Of a stretch of 64,000 nucleotides of DNA, positions 20,575 to 31,748 are shown piece after piece. The notes under the pieces were generated by a model. The model did no database searches. It worked only from the letters and a program-made list of their open reading frames with translations, and was not told the origin of the DNA. Both the position numbers and the translations under genes were made by a program. Within the stretch, counting starts at the first letter, position 1, and every line of letters starts with the position of its first letter. This DNA comes from Tritrichomonas musculus (Eukaryota; Parabasalia; Tritrichomonadida; Tritrichomonadidae): the NCBI GenBank assembly GCA_039105265.1, contig JAPFFF010000007.1:5518001-5582000 (forward strand). The letters run 5' to 3'.

Positions 20575-21138
20575 TTACTCATTCCAAATGAAAGTAAGAG
20601 CTTTATCAAATGGCTTCTCTGAAACAGTATCAGGAATAACAGTTGGGAAAATTTTTTCTGTTTGAGAACTAATTGAACCATTTGAGATAGATTCATTATT
20701 ATTATATTCTGAACAATCATTATATATAGTAACAAATTGACATCTCTTTCCAATTTTATGAAGTCTTGATGGCTTAATTAATTCGAGCTTGTTAAAACGA
20801 ATATCCTTTAGTCTGCAAATCTCTTTTGTAATTTGTGGATTAACCATAAATTTAATCATATCTTTAACATAATTTTGTTGCTCTGTCAATTTTATCCATT
20901 TTAAATTTGCTGTTTGTGATGGAGAAATCACAATGATGTCTCCATCTTGTAATTGGTAATATTCAAAAGTTTTTGATTCATCTAGTATACTACCATTGAA
21001 AATGAGTGCACAATTTAAATCTTTTGGTATTACAGAAATTCGGAGAGAAGAAACCAGCATTAGAGGCTTGATCATTACTTTCCTAACATATTTGATTGGA
21101 AAGTATACGGAGACCTGTAATGGCGATAATGCTTGCAT
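20575..21138 (-). CDS. second ubiquitin-like domain protein
   Basis: 187 residues, ATG at 21136-21138. Residues about 6-77 read as a ubiquitin-like fold: LQVSVYFPIKYVRKVMIKPL as the first hairpin, DLNCALIFNGSILDESKTFE (the 'l.f.Gk.L.d..tl' element) and YYQLQDGDIIVISPSQT (the 'l.dGd.i.v' element). The remainder is helical and then Ser/Asn-rich, with no GG end. It shares only the domain type with the gene at 7096-8031, not obvious tail homology. It converges on the DOCK-like gene. Likely a non-conjugated adaptor; the partners are unknown. Confidence 0.55.
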   Translation of the reverse strand: MQALSPLQVSVYFPIKYVRKVMIKPLMLVSSLRISVIPKDLNCALIFNGSILDESKTFEYYQLQDGDIIVISPSQTANLKWIKLTEQQNYVKDMIKFMVNPQITKEICRLKDIRFNKLELIKPSRLHKIGKRCQFVTIYNDCSEYNNNESISNGSISSQTEKIFPTVIPDTVSEKPFDKALTFIWNE

Positions 21139-22364
21139 GATTCTTTCTAAAAGTGATATAATTTTTTTTTATACTATTCTATAGACCATATTAAGGTTGA
21201 ACAAAAGCAGTATATTTTATCATATTATAATATAATAAAATATATGATGATAAAAAATTTATTTACTAAATATAATGGTAAAATTGACGTATGATATAAA
21301 AATAAACTAATTTTTCTTTTTGAATGAAAATTTTACAATTTGATAAGTTTAGAAAAAAAATGATGTTTTGTATAAATATTATAGCAAATATGAGGAAAAT
21401 CCAATTTAAAATATAAGATATATTTTTTAGTTAATTTATTAAATTGAATTTATTTTTTATGAAATATTTGAATCATCAGAAAATTGAGATCAATTCTATG
21501 AAATTATTATATGCTTCAGAATATTGAGCATTTTTTTAAGAAATAATTGTGAGATTGTAAGATATAAACAATTGTAAAATTGTGAGAAAATAAAGATTTC
21601 TGAAAAGTAAAAATATGTAAAGTATTCAAAGAAAAAATCTATCCAAAATAAAGTCCCCAGCGTCGGAATTTTTGATTTTTTAAAATAAATCTTTTTAAAA
21701 TCAAAAAATATGGCCAATTTTTCAAATTTTAACTCAGGTTGAAAAGATTAGCTGAGTGATTATTTATGAAATTATCTCTACTTTTAGCAAGATATACAAT
21801 AATTTAAATATATTATATAATGATATTATTAATTTTATGAATATTTAATAAAAAAAATTAAAATTTATAATGATATATTTCGCAAAATATGTATTTTCGT
21901 TGTCACTTTTTGAATACTACAAAATTGAATGAATACCTTAATAAGGCCTGTTTTTTTATAATTCAAAATAAACATTCTATCAAAAAGTTATTTTCTGAAA
22001 TTTATTTCACCAATTTTTTTTGTGAAACAATAAATTGAATTATTTTTCTTGATAAATGAATCTGCCAAAAACATTTCTAACCATTTTTTTTTTAATTCCA
22101 CTTTTACATCATATAATGGTTCAAATAATCTATCAAAAAAATGTTTCGGTCATCTCAAAAATTGAAAAATATATCACACAGTGAAATTTATTCTCACAAA
22201 AAATATTTGTAGTATTGAATTATATCTTTTATTTAATTTTTTTTCGTCAATTATTAATCAACTATCATATTGTTATTTGCTTTTTTCTATTTTAAAATAC
22301 AAAATATTGATATGTTTTTTTACGATCAAAAATATAGAAATTTGAAAATGATGGGAAAAACCTA
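21139..22364. other. AT-rich noncoding sequence
   Basis: 1.2 kb without a credible ORF. The 73-codon open frame at 21496-21717 is low-complexity F/I/Y/K and has no recognisable motif. Contains two ACTTTTTGA-type words (about 21904 and 21980). Confidence 0.55.
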
Positions 22365-24240
22365 TTTAAGGGTGCAGTTTGAACACATTTTTCTTACCGA
22401 ATATTAAATCATCATTTTTTCTATTTATATGATTTTATTTATAAAAGTATATTTATTTATTATACATTACTAAAAGTATGAAATAATTAATTATAATCGA
22501 AATAATAATAAATTAAAAATTGAATTAATATTAGATTTTTCAATGAAATAAAATTCAAATTTATTGAAAAAAAATTCAATTAAATTGGAAAATAATTGAT
22601 ATTTCTCTTTAATTTATGAGAATTAACTTAAAAATAATAATTTTATATAATATATAAAGATCAAAATAATTTATTTTCCAATATAAAATTAAAAAAACAA
22701 ATTAATGATTTTTCGCTTTAATAATTCTGAAAAAATATAAATGATTTTAAGGGAATTTTTGAGTTGCACAAATATATATATATGTTTAAATATGTATATA
22801 TGCTATCAAAATTAATCTAAATAAATCACAGATTGAAAAAATCAATTTTATCTTTTTTAGATAAAAATGATCAAAAATGATATTAGACAACTATAATATT
22901 TTTATTATTTTTTCAAAAAATTGTTCTATCAGATTTTTAAACAACTCATATAATAACTATAGAAAGATAATTGCAGCTCATTGTTAAAAATCTAATGTGT
23001 ACATATTTTTTTAAAATGCTCGAAAAATCATATACTTTTCAGATCTATGTAGTCGTTCAATTATAATCCAAGATCTATTTCATTATTTTTTTCTGAATAT
23101 ATATATAGATATCTATAACTTGATAGAACGATTTCTGGAATTTTTTGAATTCACATAAAATCGATCTGAATATTATAAGTATCACGTTGTCATATTATAC
23201 CTCAGTATTTTTTTTTTTTAGTTTTGGAAAGATGTTGTTCACACAAGTGTATTAGTTTCAATGAACAAAAAAGAGAAAAAAACTGAAAAACTGCATTTTG
23301 CAGTCCAAAAAAGTAAACTTTTTCAATGAAATTTTTACTCAAAAACATAATTTTTTATCAGTAGCTTTAGTTAAAAATTGCCATGGATATAGCCAAGGAG
23401 TAATTAAATAATAAAATATCATTGGCAAACTAAGTTTGCATTTGAAATCAAGATTTTGAAATAGATATCATTGAACCAAAAACGTCTGTATTTTTCATTT
23501 TAAAATCACATTGGAGTCTAAAGTATATTTGATCTCTTCAAATCTGTATTTTTTGATTTCCATATATAGAAAAAGGAAACTTTTTAAAAAATGGTGCTAT
23601 TTTTTAAAAAAAAAAACGGCCAAATGTTATTTATCTTCGTTTTAAGGATAAAGTTTCTTAATTATTTAACAAACTAAATGGAAAAATTGTACTGAAATAT
23701 ATTTATCAAATTTTCATAAATTAGTAACAGTTTTTTATTAGAATATTTTTATTTATTTCGTGTTAAATAGCTATTCAAATTTTTCAATTCTGATTTTATA
23801 ATAAAAAATTTTAATTTTATTTTAATTTTTTTTCCGGGGTTATTGTTCCGGGTTTATTATTCAGGGGTTATTATTCAGGGCATATTGTCCGGGTTGGTTG
23901 TTCTTGCAAAATATTCAATATCAATTTATTTATCAATAAAATTATTAATTCATTGTAGAAAAAAATTATAACTTTTTTTTAAAAAAAGAAAATAACATTT
24001 TTATGAATTGTATCATTTTTTTAAATAAGAAATTTATATTTTTAACTAATTTAAAAATTAAAGAAAAAGTTGTTTTTTCTTTCAATTCAATAATTTTAAT
24101 TTTTATTTGGATTAAATAATATTATCATATTACCAATTATATATTTATATTATAAAAAATATTATAAATAATATATTCTTATATTGTCATGATATATTCC
24201 ATTTTGATTGAGAAAAAAATAGTTAAACTGCACCCTTAAA
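22365..24240. mobile_element. non-autonomous TIR DNA transposon, 1.9 kb
   Basis: The ends are perfect inverse copies: TATTTAAGGGTGCAGTTT at the left (22363-22380) and AAACTGCACCCTTAAATA at the right (24225-24242). The outermost bases are palindromic, so the target duplication could be read as TA, TTA/TAA or TTAA, which leaves mariner-, PIF/Harbinger- and piggyBac-like options open. There is no ORF long enough for a transposase inside, so it is non-autonomous or decayed. A 14-bp GC-richer tandem array lies at 23834-23902. Confidence 0.6.
23834..23902 (+). repeat. 14-bp tandem repeat, 5 divergent copies
   Basis: CCGGGGTTATTGTT, CCGGGTTTATTATT, CAGGGGTTATTATT, CAGGGCATATTGT and CCGGGTTGGTTGTT follow one another. 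It is a G-rich island in otherwise extremely AT-rich DNA, inside the TIR element. Confidence 0.85.
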
Positions 24241-25155
24241 TAATAATAGGAACATAATTGAATTTTTGAAAAAAAATCATTCGACCATGAATTTTATTCA
24301 TATTAATATTTCGACACATATAGAATAAATATGATCGCAAACACTAATATTATTTTAATGATTATAAATAATATTTTTTTTTTAATAATAAACTTTAATT
24401 AAAAAAAATAATAAAGATATAAGATTATTTTTAACTCCTTAACTAATAAATAGAACATTTATGCTTTTTAACATTATAGCTTCAAAAGATGGATAACGGC
24501 TTTTGTATCTAATTCTTTTAATCTCTCACTTTGATTAATAATAAAAGTTGCCACTATTATTAGTGCAAGAGATTTTCATATACTCTACTTTGGCATTTTT
24601 AAACCTATTTATAAGTGTATTTAGTTTTTCTTGTTCTTTTTATTTTCAAATAACAGAACTATGGCTCTGAGGTTTTTTTATATGAAGTGATTCAATTCAT
24701 CAACCTATATTAGAATTATATATATAATCTAATTCGATTTCATTATTTCATTTTGATTTTAGATCTTAACTTCAATGCCATATCGAGATACTCTAGATTT
24801 AATAAACCAAAAACAATTAATAGCACGACCAATATTACAAATATAAATTTCAGTTAAATCATACATCAATTTATCACCTCATATATTCAATATGTTGATA
24901 TCAAATGCATTATCTTTCATCAACTTTAAATTGAAACGTAAAGTGAGATGCTCTATGAATAAGCTTAGAAAAATCTGGAATTTCCCCTTCTTTCAAAAGC
25001 TTAAATAAGCAGGTTTTTTCCAGAGCTTAAAGGATCATATATTGTCACGCGATCCTATATATTCCTTTTTTTCTCTTTTCTAAAGAAAAACTTTTTCTTT
25101 CATTTTTTCTCAAAATTCAATTAATTTAAAATCTAATAAAATCATAAAAGATTAA
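24241..25155. other. spacer upstream of the 470-residue kinase-like gene
   Basis: 0.9 kb with no gene seen. Composition becomes slightly less AT-rich from about 24480, but no ORF or RNA gene is recognisable. It must hold the promoter of the gene at 25156. Confidence 0.5.
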
Positions 25156-26568
25156 ATGAACTTTCAATATACATCTCATCCCAAAGAAAAAGAAAGCGAA
25201 GATGAAATCATTGCATCTTATAGAATAATCAAATTTATTAGAGAGACCAACAGATATATGCTTTATTCAGCCATAAGACAGACTGATAATAAACCAGTTC
25301 TTATCAAATCAGTTTCTAAATCTAAAATTATTGATGATGCGACGCAATTACAATTCCAAAGAGAAGTGGATTCACTTTTTTATCTTCAGTCTCCACGAAT
25401 AATCGAGTTTCTTGACTTTTTTTCAGACAAACATTATTACTACTTGGTATTTGAAAAATTACCTACATTACAAGATTACCTTATAAAGCATAGGAAATTA
25501 AAGGAAGTAGAAGCTTCATTAATATTTACTGATATTCTGGAAGCTGTTAAATTCTGCCATTCTAATGGAATTGCAATTCGATCATTATCACTTGATAATA
25601 TTTATGTCACAAGTAAAAGAAAGAAAGAGTGCAATATTAAATGTTCAACGATTAAACTTTCCGGATTTGAGTTATGCTCTTATCTTTCGTATCAAAGTCC
25701 CAAAATAGAAGAAGAAGAAATCAGCTGCTTTACTGCACCAGAACAATTTTCCAAAACTCTACCAAGAATTGATAATAAAAGTGATATTTGGGCTCTTGGT
25801 GTTATATTATATATGATTATAACTGGCTGCCAACCATGGGATTCATCAAATCCAGTTATACTAAAAAGTAACATTAACAAAGCAAATTTTAATGTACCCT
25901 ATTGGGTTTCTGAACCATGCCGTGATATCATTGAAGGAATGATAAAAGTTAAACCATTACTTCGCCTGTCAATTGATGATGCACTTCAATCAACATTCTG
26001 CAAGTGTTCATGCGAAAATCCAACTCTTCAGCGGCTTCAGCAAAAACAGCTGGAAGAAAGTACAATTAGAGCTAACTATATGTTTGTTTGCTCACCTTTG
26101 GTTGATGATAATTTTTCCGATTACAAATCAACAAATTCTGCACTTTCAGCTTATTCATCAAGCTCATCAAATTACCTTCAGGAAATTACTGATCGGCCAC
26201 TACCTCAGCTTGAATATGACAACGATGGCTTACCAATGGAGATAATTCGAATAATTAAATCACCATTTCTAGAGCCAATTCCTTTGTCAGCAATTCAAAA
26301 AAAAACAATCCTTCCTTCAAAATCAAGAAGAACTCAATTATCAATATCTGCTCAATCTTGCCTGAAAGGTGTCCATTCCTCTGGCGATGCTTTTATTAAA
26401 GGACAAGCTTCTAATGTAATTTCACCTAAAAAAAGAACTTTTTCTACCACAAATGAATCAAAAACTCCAGCCCCTTCTGCAAAAGCTAGAGCAATTATAA
26501 CTAATGGAGGGAATAGAAAAAGGATAGCAAGATCAATCGACCTTTTAAAGCCTACTCCACTTTTCTAG
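25156..26568 (+). CDS. predicted pseudokinase, CAMK/SNF1-like fold
   Basis: 470 residues. A kinase-like fold spans about 20-285: the N-lobe has a degenerate glycine loop (IRETNRYMLYSA) but keeps the ATP-site lysine K51 (PVLIKSVSK). The catalytic loop reads IAIRSLSLDN, so the catalytic Asp is Ser143 and the usual Lys is Ser. The DFG position reads GFE (170-172, in KLSGFELC). The APE-like APEQF, the SDIWALGVILYMIITG helix and a LLRLS segment near the expected Arg are retained. Loss of both the catalytic Asp and the metal-binding Asp argues strongly for a phosphotransfer-dead scaffold. The C-terminal 180 residues are Ser-rich and basic without a known domain. The formin gene follows on the same strand 1 kb downstream. 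The substrate and partner are unknown. Confidence 0.8.
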   Translation: MNFQYTSHPKEKESEDEIIASYRIIKFIRETNRYMLYSAIRQTDNKPVLIKSVSKSKIIDDATQLQFQREVDSLFYLQSPRIIEFLDFFSDKHYYYLVFEKLPTLQDYLIKHRKLKEVEASLIFTDILEAVKFCHSNGIAIRSLSLDNIYVTSKRKKECNIKCSTIKLSGFELCSYLSYQSPKIEEEEISCFTAPEQFSKTLPRIDNKSDIWALGVILYMIITGCQPWDSSNPVILKSNINKANFNVPYWVSEPCRDIIEGMIKVKPLLRLSIDDALQSTFCKCSCENPTLQRLQQKQLEESTIRANYMFVCSPLVDDNFSDYKSTNSALSAYSSSSSNYLQEITDRPLPQLEYDNDGLPMEIIRIIKSPFLEPIPLSAIQKKTILPSKSRRTQLSISAQSCLKGVHSSGDAFIKGQASNVISPKKRTFSTTNESKTPAPSAKARAIITNGGNRKRIARSIDLLKPTPLF

Positions 26569-27559
26569 TTTTTTTATTTGTTTGTTTGCAATTCGGTTTG
26601 TTTTTTTGTTTAAATGAATATTACTCAATAATTTTGGTTGCATTAATTTCATTTATAATATTGATTTTCGTTTTTATTTTTTCAATTGTCATCTATATTC
26701 AAAAAAATAATTTTTTAATAACTATCTATTAATATAATTCAAAGGTCTTAATGCAGATTCTTCATTTTTTATTAAACTTAGATATGAATTTCATTTACAA
26801 TTTACATGGATTTTTTTATGATACTTAAATGGTATAAATTACACTTTCATAATTTAACCATATTTCATTATGATGGAATAAAAACATTCATTTTTATTAT
26901 TATTATTTCACATTCATATCTTTTTATGAAAATAAGTAATATTTAATTTTCAATACAGCAGAATAAGTTTACAACAAGTTTAAATTATTACATATTAATT
27001 ATTAAGTTTTGTTGTGGAAATAAAGTAATTTGTTCAAACACCCTCTGAATTTTGAAGGAAATAGATGGAAATATTAAATTTTATGCAATAAAACATAAAG
27101 TTTTGAAATCAAAAAGGCCGATGTTTATGAAAAAGTTATCAAATCAAAATTTGAATTAAAATAGTTGTTGCAATATTTATCTATATATTAGAATTACAGA
27201 GTTAACAATCCATAAAATGATTAAGTTATCTATAATTGACATATACTTTTAGGTATAATTATTTAAATTTTTAATAAAAATATCTCAATATTACAAATCC
27301 AAGATAAATTCTGGCAATTTAAGCTTGTTATTAAAATTTACTTGATTTAACTTACTAATATTAAAATTAAAGAAAAAATATTGTATTATTGACCAAGTTA
27401 TTTATTCATATTCATGTAAAATTTTTGAGGGGAGAATGGACTGAAAGAATTTTTGAGAGAAATAGTGTTTTTACAATATTCAAAATAAATATTGTAATAA
27501 AAACTTTTTGTTTTAAAAAATAATAATCTTATAAAACAAAATAGTCGTCTAAATCATAT
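26569..27559. other. AT-rich spacer before the formin gene
   Basis: 991 bp; nothing recognisable besides A/T-rich sequence. The formin ATG is immediately preceded by AAATCATAT, where TCATAT loosely resembles the trichomonad TCA-type initiator. Confidence 0.45.
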
Positions 27560-30500
27560 ATGAATTATCTATGGAATCTCGTCTCTAAACCATTTCGAAG
27601 CAATGATAATAACGATAATCCTAGCACATTTCAAATAAGTGATGAAGATAGTGACGATAAGCAGCCAGATGAGCAAAATCAGGATAACAAAAAGCAGCCA
27701 GATGAGCAAAATACACAAGAAACCATTTCTAATGAAAATGTTTCTAATGGTACTCAAAATGCTAATGCCAATAATTCAGAAGATACCAAGAGTGACAAAG
27801 AAAATAATATTAGTATCAGAACCAATTCTAATAGCAATATTAATATTAATAAAAGTAGCAATAGTGATCTTAATAAAAGCAGCAATTTAAATTCAACTAG
27901 TAACAACAATATTATCCTCACCCCAAATAATAGTAAAGCTGTGCAGCAAAGCGAATCATCAAGCAGTGATGATGATGAAGAGATGGAAATGCCATCACCA
28001 GAAAGAGTTGAAATCTTGTTTAGAGAAGAACTTGAAGATGCAGATAAAATGTCACTTCTTCAAAAAAGCCAAAATAAGCCAACAGAATGGAAATGGACCT
28101 ATGTTGTACAAATGAAAAGTCTTAGAAAAATTGAGAAAAAACCAGAATATTTTATTGAAGTTTTGGATAATTATAAACCAACTGCCGACGTTACTAACCA
28201 ACTGAAGCTATTAAATACTCGTTTATCCACTTGCTATATTTCATGGGCAAGAAAATTTATTGATAAAGGTGGAGTTGAAAAATTAATTAATTTACTTAGA
28301 GTAACTCAACAACAGCCAGTAAATGCAATTAAAAAGGAACAATTTGTTTACATTCTACTTATACTAGAAACAATCGCAGATTTAAGAATAGGACGTCAAT
28401 ACTTGAAAGATGCTTTTTCAAATCAACCAAAAGATGCAAGCATTTTAACTATTATGGTCTCTTATTTAACACCACATAATCATGAAGCAAACATTCATCT
28501 AATTAAAATAATTTATGCTCTCTGTGATGCACCAAATTTCGCTAAATATTGCATTTACAATTTCAAAAATTATCAAAGCAAATCTGGAAATGGTTTTGAA
28601 ATTGTTGGTAAAATGCTAGAACTAGATAACAATCCAACACTTGAAGTCGTCAAACAAGTTTATGCTTTAACAAAGGCTCTTTGTATTGCGACAATGAAAA
28701 ATATATCTGAATTTGTCGATTTGATCTTAACTCTTCATGATTCTTATGTCATGACAAAACTTAAACAGATTGGTAACGTTTTTTACCTAAATGCAAAATT
28801 AGCTAAAGATAAACCAAATATCCCTAATTACCCTCTCGAATTATACAATGAACTGTCTGAACAATACAAAATTTGTTCAAAAGTTTTCCCTAAAAAATCA
28901 GGTAATCCTTCTCTTAACCCATTTGATGAAGAGGCAGTTATTAATTATGCTCATAAACATTTTAACAAGTGGTTTATGAACGTTGTTTTATCTCTTGTAG
29001 ATCTCGATTCAAACTTCCACAATTCTTTTGAAGTTTGCATGACCTACTTAATGAACTTTTTACTGACATATCGCACTCAATATATACAGGGAGATAGGAC
29101 TACACCATTAAAATTAGACGATGTTGTTTTTACCGCTTTAAGTGAACCAATTCATCTAACCAATTTAACTCCATCCAGTGTCCAAGCTCACCTTCTTGAT
29201 GATTACGAATTTTATGATGCAGATTGGATTAGAACAGCAAAAGCTGTAGTTGATCGTAACATAAGTCTTAAACTCGATGATATTGATTCTGGTGAAAAAT
29301 TAGAAACCATTGATGATTATAAACGAAAAATAAAAGAACTTGAGCAAAAGAACGAAAACTTAAAGAAAAGTATTGCTCTCCTTCATTCAGAAAAAAGTAC
29401 TGGAATCTTATCTGATGCAATTAAAGGAACAGCAGCTGCATCTCAAAAATTAGCTAGTTTCTCAAATGTTATGACTAAACTCGAAGAACAATACAAACCA
29501 AAGAGTGATACAGATCTTCTCAAAGAAATGAACAACAACAATAACAATGAGGCTAATCAAGATTCAATTATTGCAGATGGCTCAATTCCACCACCACCAC
29601 CACCACCTCCTCCTCCACCACCACCAGGATATGTTCCTGAAGAAACAACTGACAATAGCTTTGTCCCACCACCTCCCCCTCCCCCACCACCACCACCTCC
29701 AGGTTATACAGGAGATGATGTCCAAATTGAAGGAATTCCACCACCACCACCTCCACCTCCTCCTCCACCAGGTTATACTGGCGATGATGGTGCAGTTGAC
29801 GGAATTCCACCACCACCACCTCCTCCACCACCACCACCAGGTTACACAGGTGAAGTATCAGCAGATGGTATTCCACCACCACCTCCTCCTCCTCCACCAC
29901 CACCAGGTGCACCAGGCATTCCACCACCACCTCCTCCCCCAGGAGCACCACCTCCACCACCAGGAGCTCCAGGTGCCCCAGGAGGACTTAAACCAAAAGT
30001 AAACAAGGCACCACCCAAGAAGATGAAGCCACTTTTCTGGACAAAGATTCCCCCACGAATGGTACTCAAGACAAAATGGAAGGAACTCGATGATTCTGAC
30101 ATCGAAGTTGATATTGATTATCTTAATTCCCACTTCGGTGCTGCTCCACCAAAGGTTCAAAGCAGAAATATCTCCCTTGGATCATCTACACCATCCAGCG
30201 CTAATTTGGCCTCATCTGGCGAACTTCAACCACAATTAATTACATTCATTGACGATAAGAAGAGTAGATCAGTTGCAATTATGTTAACTCGTTTCAGAAT
30301 CGACATAACCGAAATTTTCAACAAAATCAAATTAATGAAAGACGACTTTACAGATGATCAACTCGCAGCTGTTCAAAGCAACCTTCCTTCAGATGAAGAA
30401 ATTCAACAAGTAAAGAACTTTGATGGAGATAAGAAACAACTTGGTCTCTGTGAACGTTACTTTGCCAAACTTATTCAGATCAACGGTCTCAGATACCACG

Positions 30501-31450
30501 TTGAACTTCTCATTCTTGAAAGATCAATTGATCAACGTATTGAAGACTTAAACGAACCATTAAACAAAATTATTGGCGCTCTTGACGAAATCAATGACTC
30601 AAAGAAACTTGAAGGCGTTTTAACTGTTATTTTGAAGATCGGTAATATTATGAATGGAGGCGGCTCAAGAGGTGCTGCTTATGGATTTAAGATCGATCTT
30701 CTTCCAAAGATCGAAGATATTCGTTCATCTCAACCAGGATATACAATGATGACATTCCTTGTTCAATATTTCGACGAAAAGAAACCAGAACTTCTTAATT
30801 TCAATGAAGAACTCAAAACAGTTTTACCTGCTTCCAAGGCTGATCTTAAATTTGTTCAAACTGATTACAAGCAATTAAGATCAACAATCGAAACATTGAG
30901 ATCTCATCTTCCACAAGCTGAAAAAGATATTAATGACGATGATAATTACTTCAACAAATTTGTAGACTTTGAAAGTAAACATAAAGATGATATCGCAAAC
31001 ATAGAAACAAAACTTAATCAAGTAGATGAAATTTATAAGAAGACATGTGAATCATACGGAGAAGAAGTAGATAAATTCACATGTCAAGAATTCCTTCAAA
31101 CATTTGCTAAATTCTTAATCGACTACGAAGTTGAATTACAACATTACAAAGAGAAGAAGGAGAAAGAAGAAAAGGCAAAGAAAGCTGCAGAAGAAAAGGC
31201 AAGAATTGAAGAAGCTAATAAAATAAGGAAGATTCGCGATCAAGAACAGAAACATCCAGAACAAAAACCAATAGAAATCCAAAGCCAAAGAGGTCAACTC
31301 AACAATATGATGAACACAATTATGGGCGCTAGTATCCAAACGGAAGATGAAGTTCAGAACGAAGATATTGTTAAGAATATCGAAAGTAAGAGAGCAGCAA
31401 GAATTAGAAACTTGCTCGCTAAAAAGAAAATAAAGAATGAGCTTACATAA
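27560..31450 (+). CDS. Diaphanous-type formin (actin nucleator)
   Basis: 1296 residues. After an Asn/Ser/acid-rich leader (1-140), a GTPase-binding/FH3 armadillo region runs about 145-570 (opening at SPERVEILFREELEDADKM). A coiled coil follows (about 590-625, KIKELEQKNENLKKSIALL), then a proline-rich FH1 at about 675-805 built of repeated PPPPPPPPPP-GYTGDD units, and an FH2 domain at about 815-1215. FH2 signatures: MKPLFWTKIPPR at its start and GNIMNGGGSRGAAYGFKIDL, the 'GN.mN.g...A.GF.l..L' segment. A basic tail (SKRAARIRNLLAKKK) resembles a DAD autoinhibitory motif. The family binds profilin-actin through FH1 and nucleates and elongates filaments through FH2; Rho-GTP binding relieves autoinhibition. 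The full domain set suggests regulated activity, possibly downstream of a DOCK-type GEF. Confidence 0.93.
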   Translation: MNYLWNLVSKPFRSNDNNDNPSTFQISDEDSDDKQPDEQNQDNKKQPDEQNTQETISNENVSNGTQNANANNSEDTKSDKENNISIRTNSNSNININKSSNSDLNKSSNLNSTSNNNIILTPNNSKAVQQSESSSSDDDEEMEMPSPERVEILFREELEDADKMSLLQKSQNKPTEWKWTYVVQMKSLRKIEKKPEYFIEVLDNYKPTADVTNQLKLLNTRLSTCYISWARKFIDKGGVEKLINLLRVTQQQPVNAIKKEQFVYILLILETIADLRIGRQYLKDAFSNQPKDASILTIMVSYLTPHNHEANIHLIKIIYALCDAPNFAKYCIYNFKNYQSKSGNGFEIVGKMLELDNNPTLEVVKQVYALTKALCIATMKNISEFVDLILTLHDSYVMTKLKQIGNVFYLNAKLAKDKPNIPNYPLELYNELSEQYKICSKVFPKKSGNPSLNPFDEEAVINYAHKHFNKWFMNVVLSLVDLDSNFHNSFEVCMTYLMNFLLTYRTQYIQGDRTTPLKLDDVVFTALSEPIHLTNLTPSSVQAHLLDDYEFYDADWIRTAKAVVDRNISLKLDDIDSGEKLETIDDYKRKIKELEQKNENLKKSIALLHSEKSTGILSDAIKGTAAASQKLASFSNVMTKLEEQYKPKSDTDLLKEMNNNNNNEANQDSIIADGSIPPPPPPPPPPPPPGYVPEETTDNSFVPPPPPPPPPPPPGYTGDDVQIEGIPPPPPPPPPPPGYTGDDGAVDGIPPPPPPPPPPPGYTGEVSADGIPPPPPPPPPPPGAPGIPPPPPPPGAPPPPPGAPGAPGGLKPKVNKAPPKKMKPLFWTKIPPRMVLKTKWKELDDSDIEVDIDYLNSHFGAAPPKVQSRNISLGSSTPSSANLASSGELQPQLITFIDDKKSRSVAIMLTRFRIDITEIFNKIKLMKDDFTDDQLAAVQSNLPSDEEIQQVKNFDGDKKQLGLCERYFAKLIQINGLRYHVELLILERSIDQRIEDLNEPLNKIIGALDEINDSKKLEGVLTVILKIGNIMNGGGSRGAAYGFKIDLLPKIEDIRSSQPGYTMMTFLVQYFDEKKPELLNFNEELKTVLPASKADLKFVQTDYKQLRSTIETLRSHLPQAEKDINDDDNYFNKFVDFESKHKDDIANIETKLNQVDEIYKKTCESYGEEVDKFTCQEFLQTFAKFLIDYEVELQHYKEKKEKEEKAKKAAEEKARIEEANKIRKIRDQEQKHPEQKPIEIQSQRGQLNNMMNTIMGASIQTEDEVQNEDIVKNIESKRAARIRNLLAKKKIKNELT
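29590..29960 (+). repeat. in-frame proline-tract repeats of the FH1 region
   Basis: Four to five units of a polyproline run followed by GYTGDD/GYTGEV/GYVPEE-type spacers, written mostly with CCA and CCT codons. Copy number sets the number of profilin-binding sites, and the repeat can vary by slippage while keeping frame. Confidence 0.9.
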
Positions 31451-31748
31451 GCATGTAAAAGAATATATATTTCATTAATTTGAAAAATCTTTTAAATAAA
31501 TAACATTATTATTTACTTTATTATAATAATCTTATTTATATCCCGAAATAAGTTTTATTCAAAATACTTAACAACTTTCCTTCTTCGTTTGTTCAAGTTC
31601 GGGCATCAAACATCTAATTAAATTAAAAAAAATAATAATTAGAAATTGATCCTAAGTCTTTTTATATATTAATTTAAACATAAAAACGTGCTTTTATAAT
31701 ATTTAAATATTAAGGCAGGCATATAAAAATCCAAATAGTCATTTAGAG

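Noticed and set aside
29568-30160. Several His-, Val- and Trp-rich frames opposite or alongside the formin FH1 region
   Set aside because: They are shadows of the CCA/CCT proline repeats of the formin gene.
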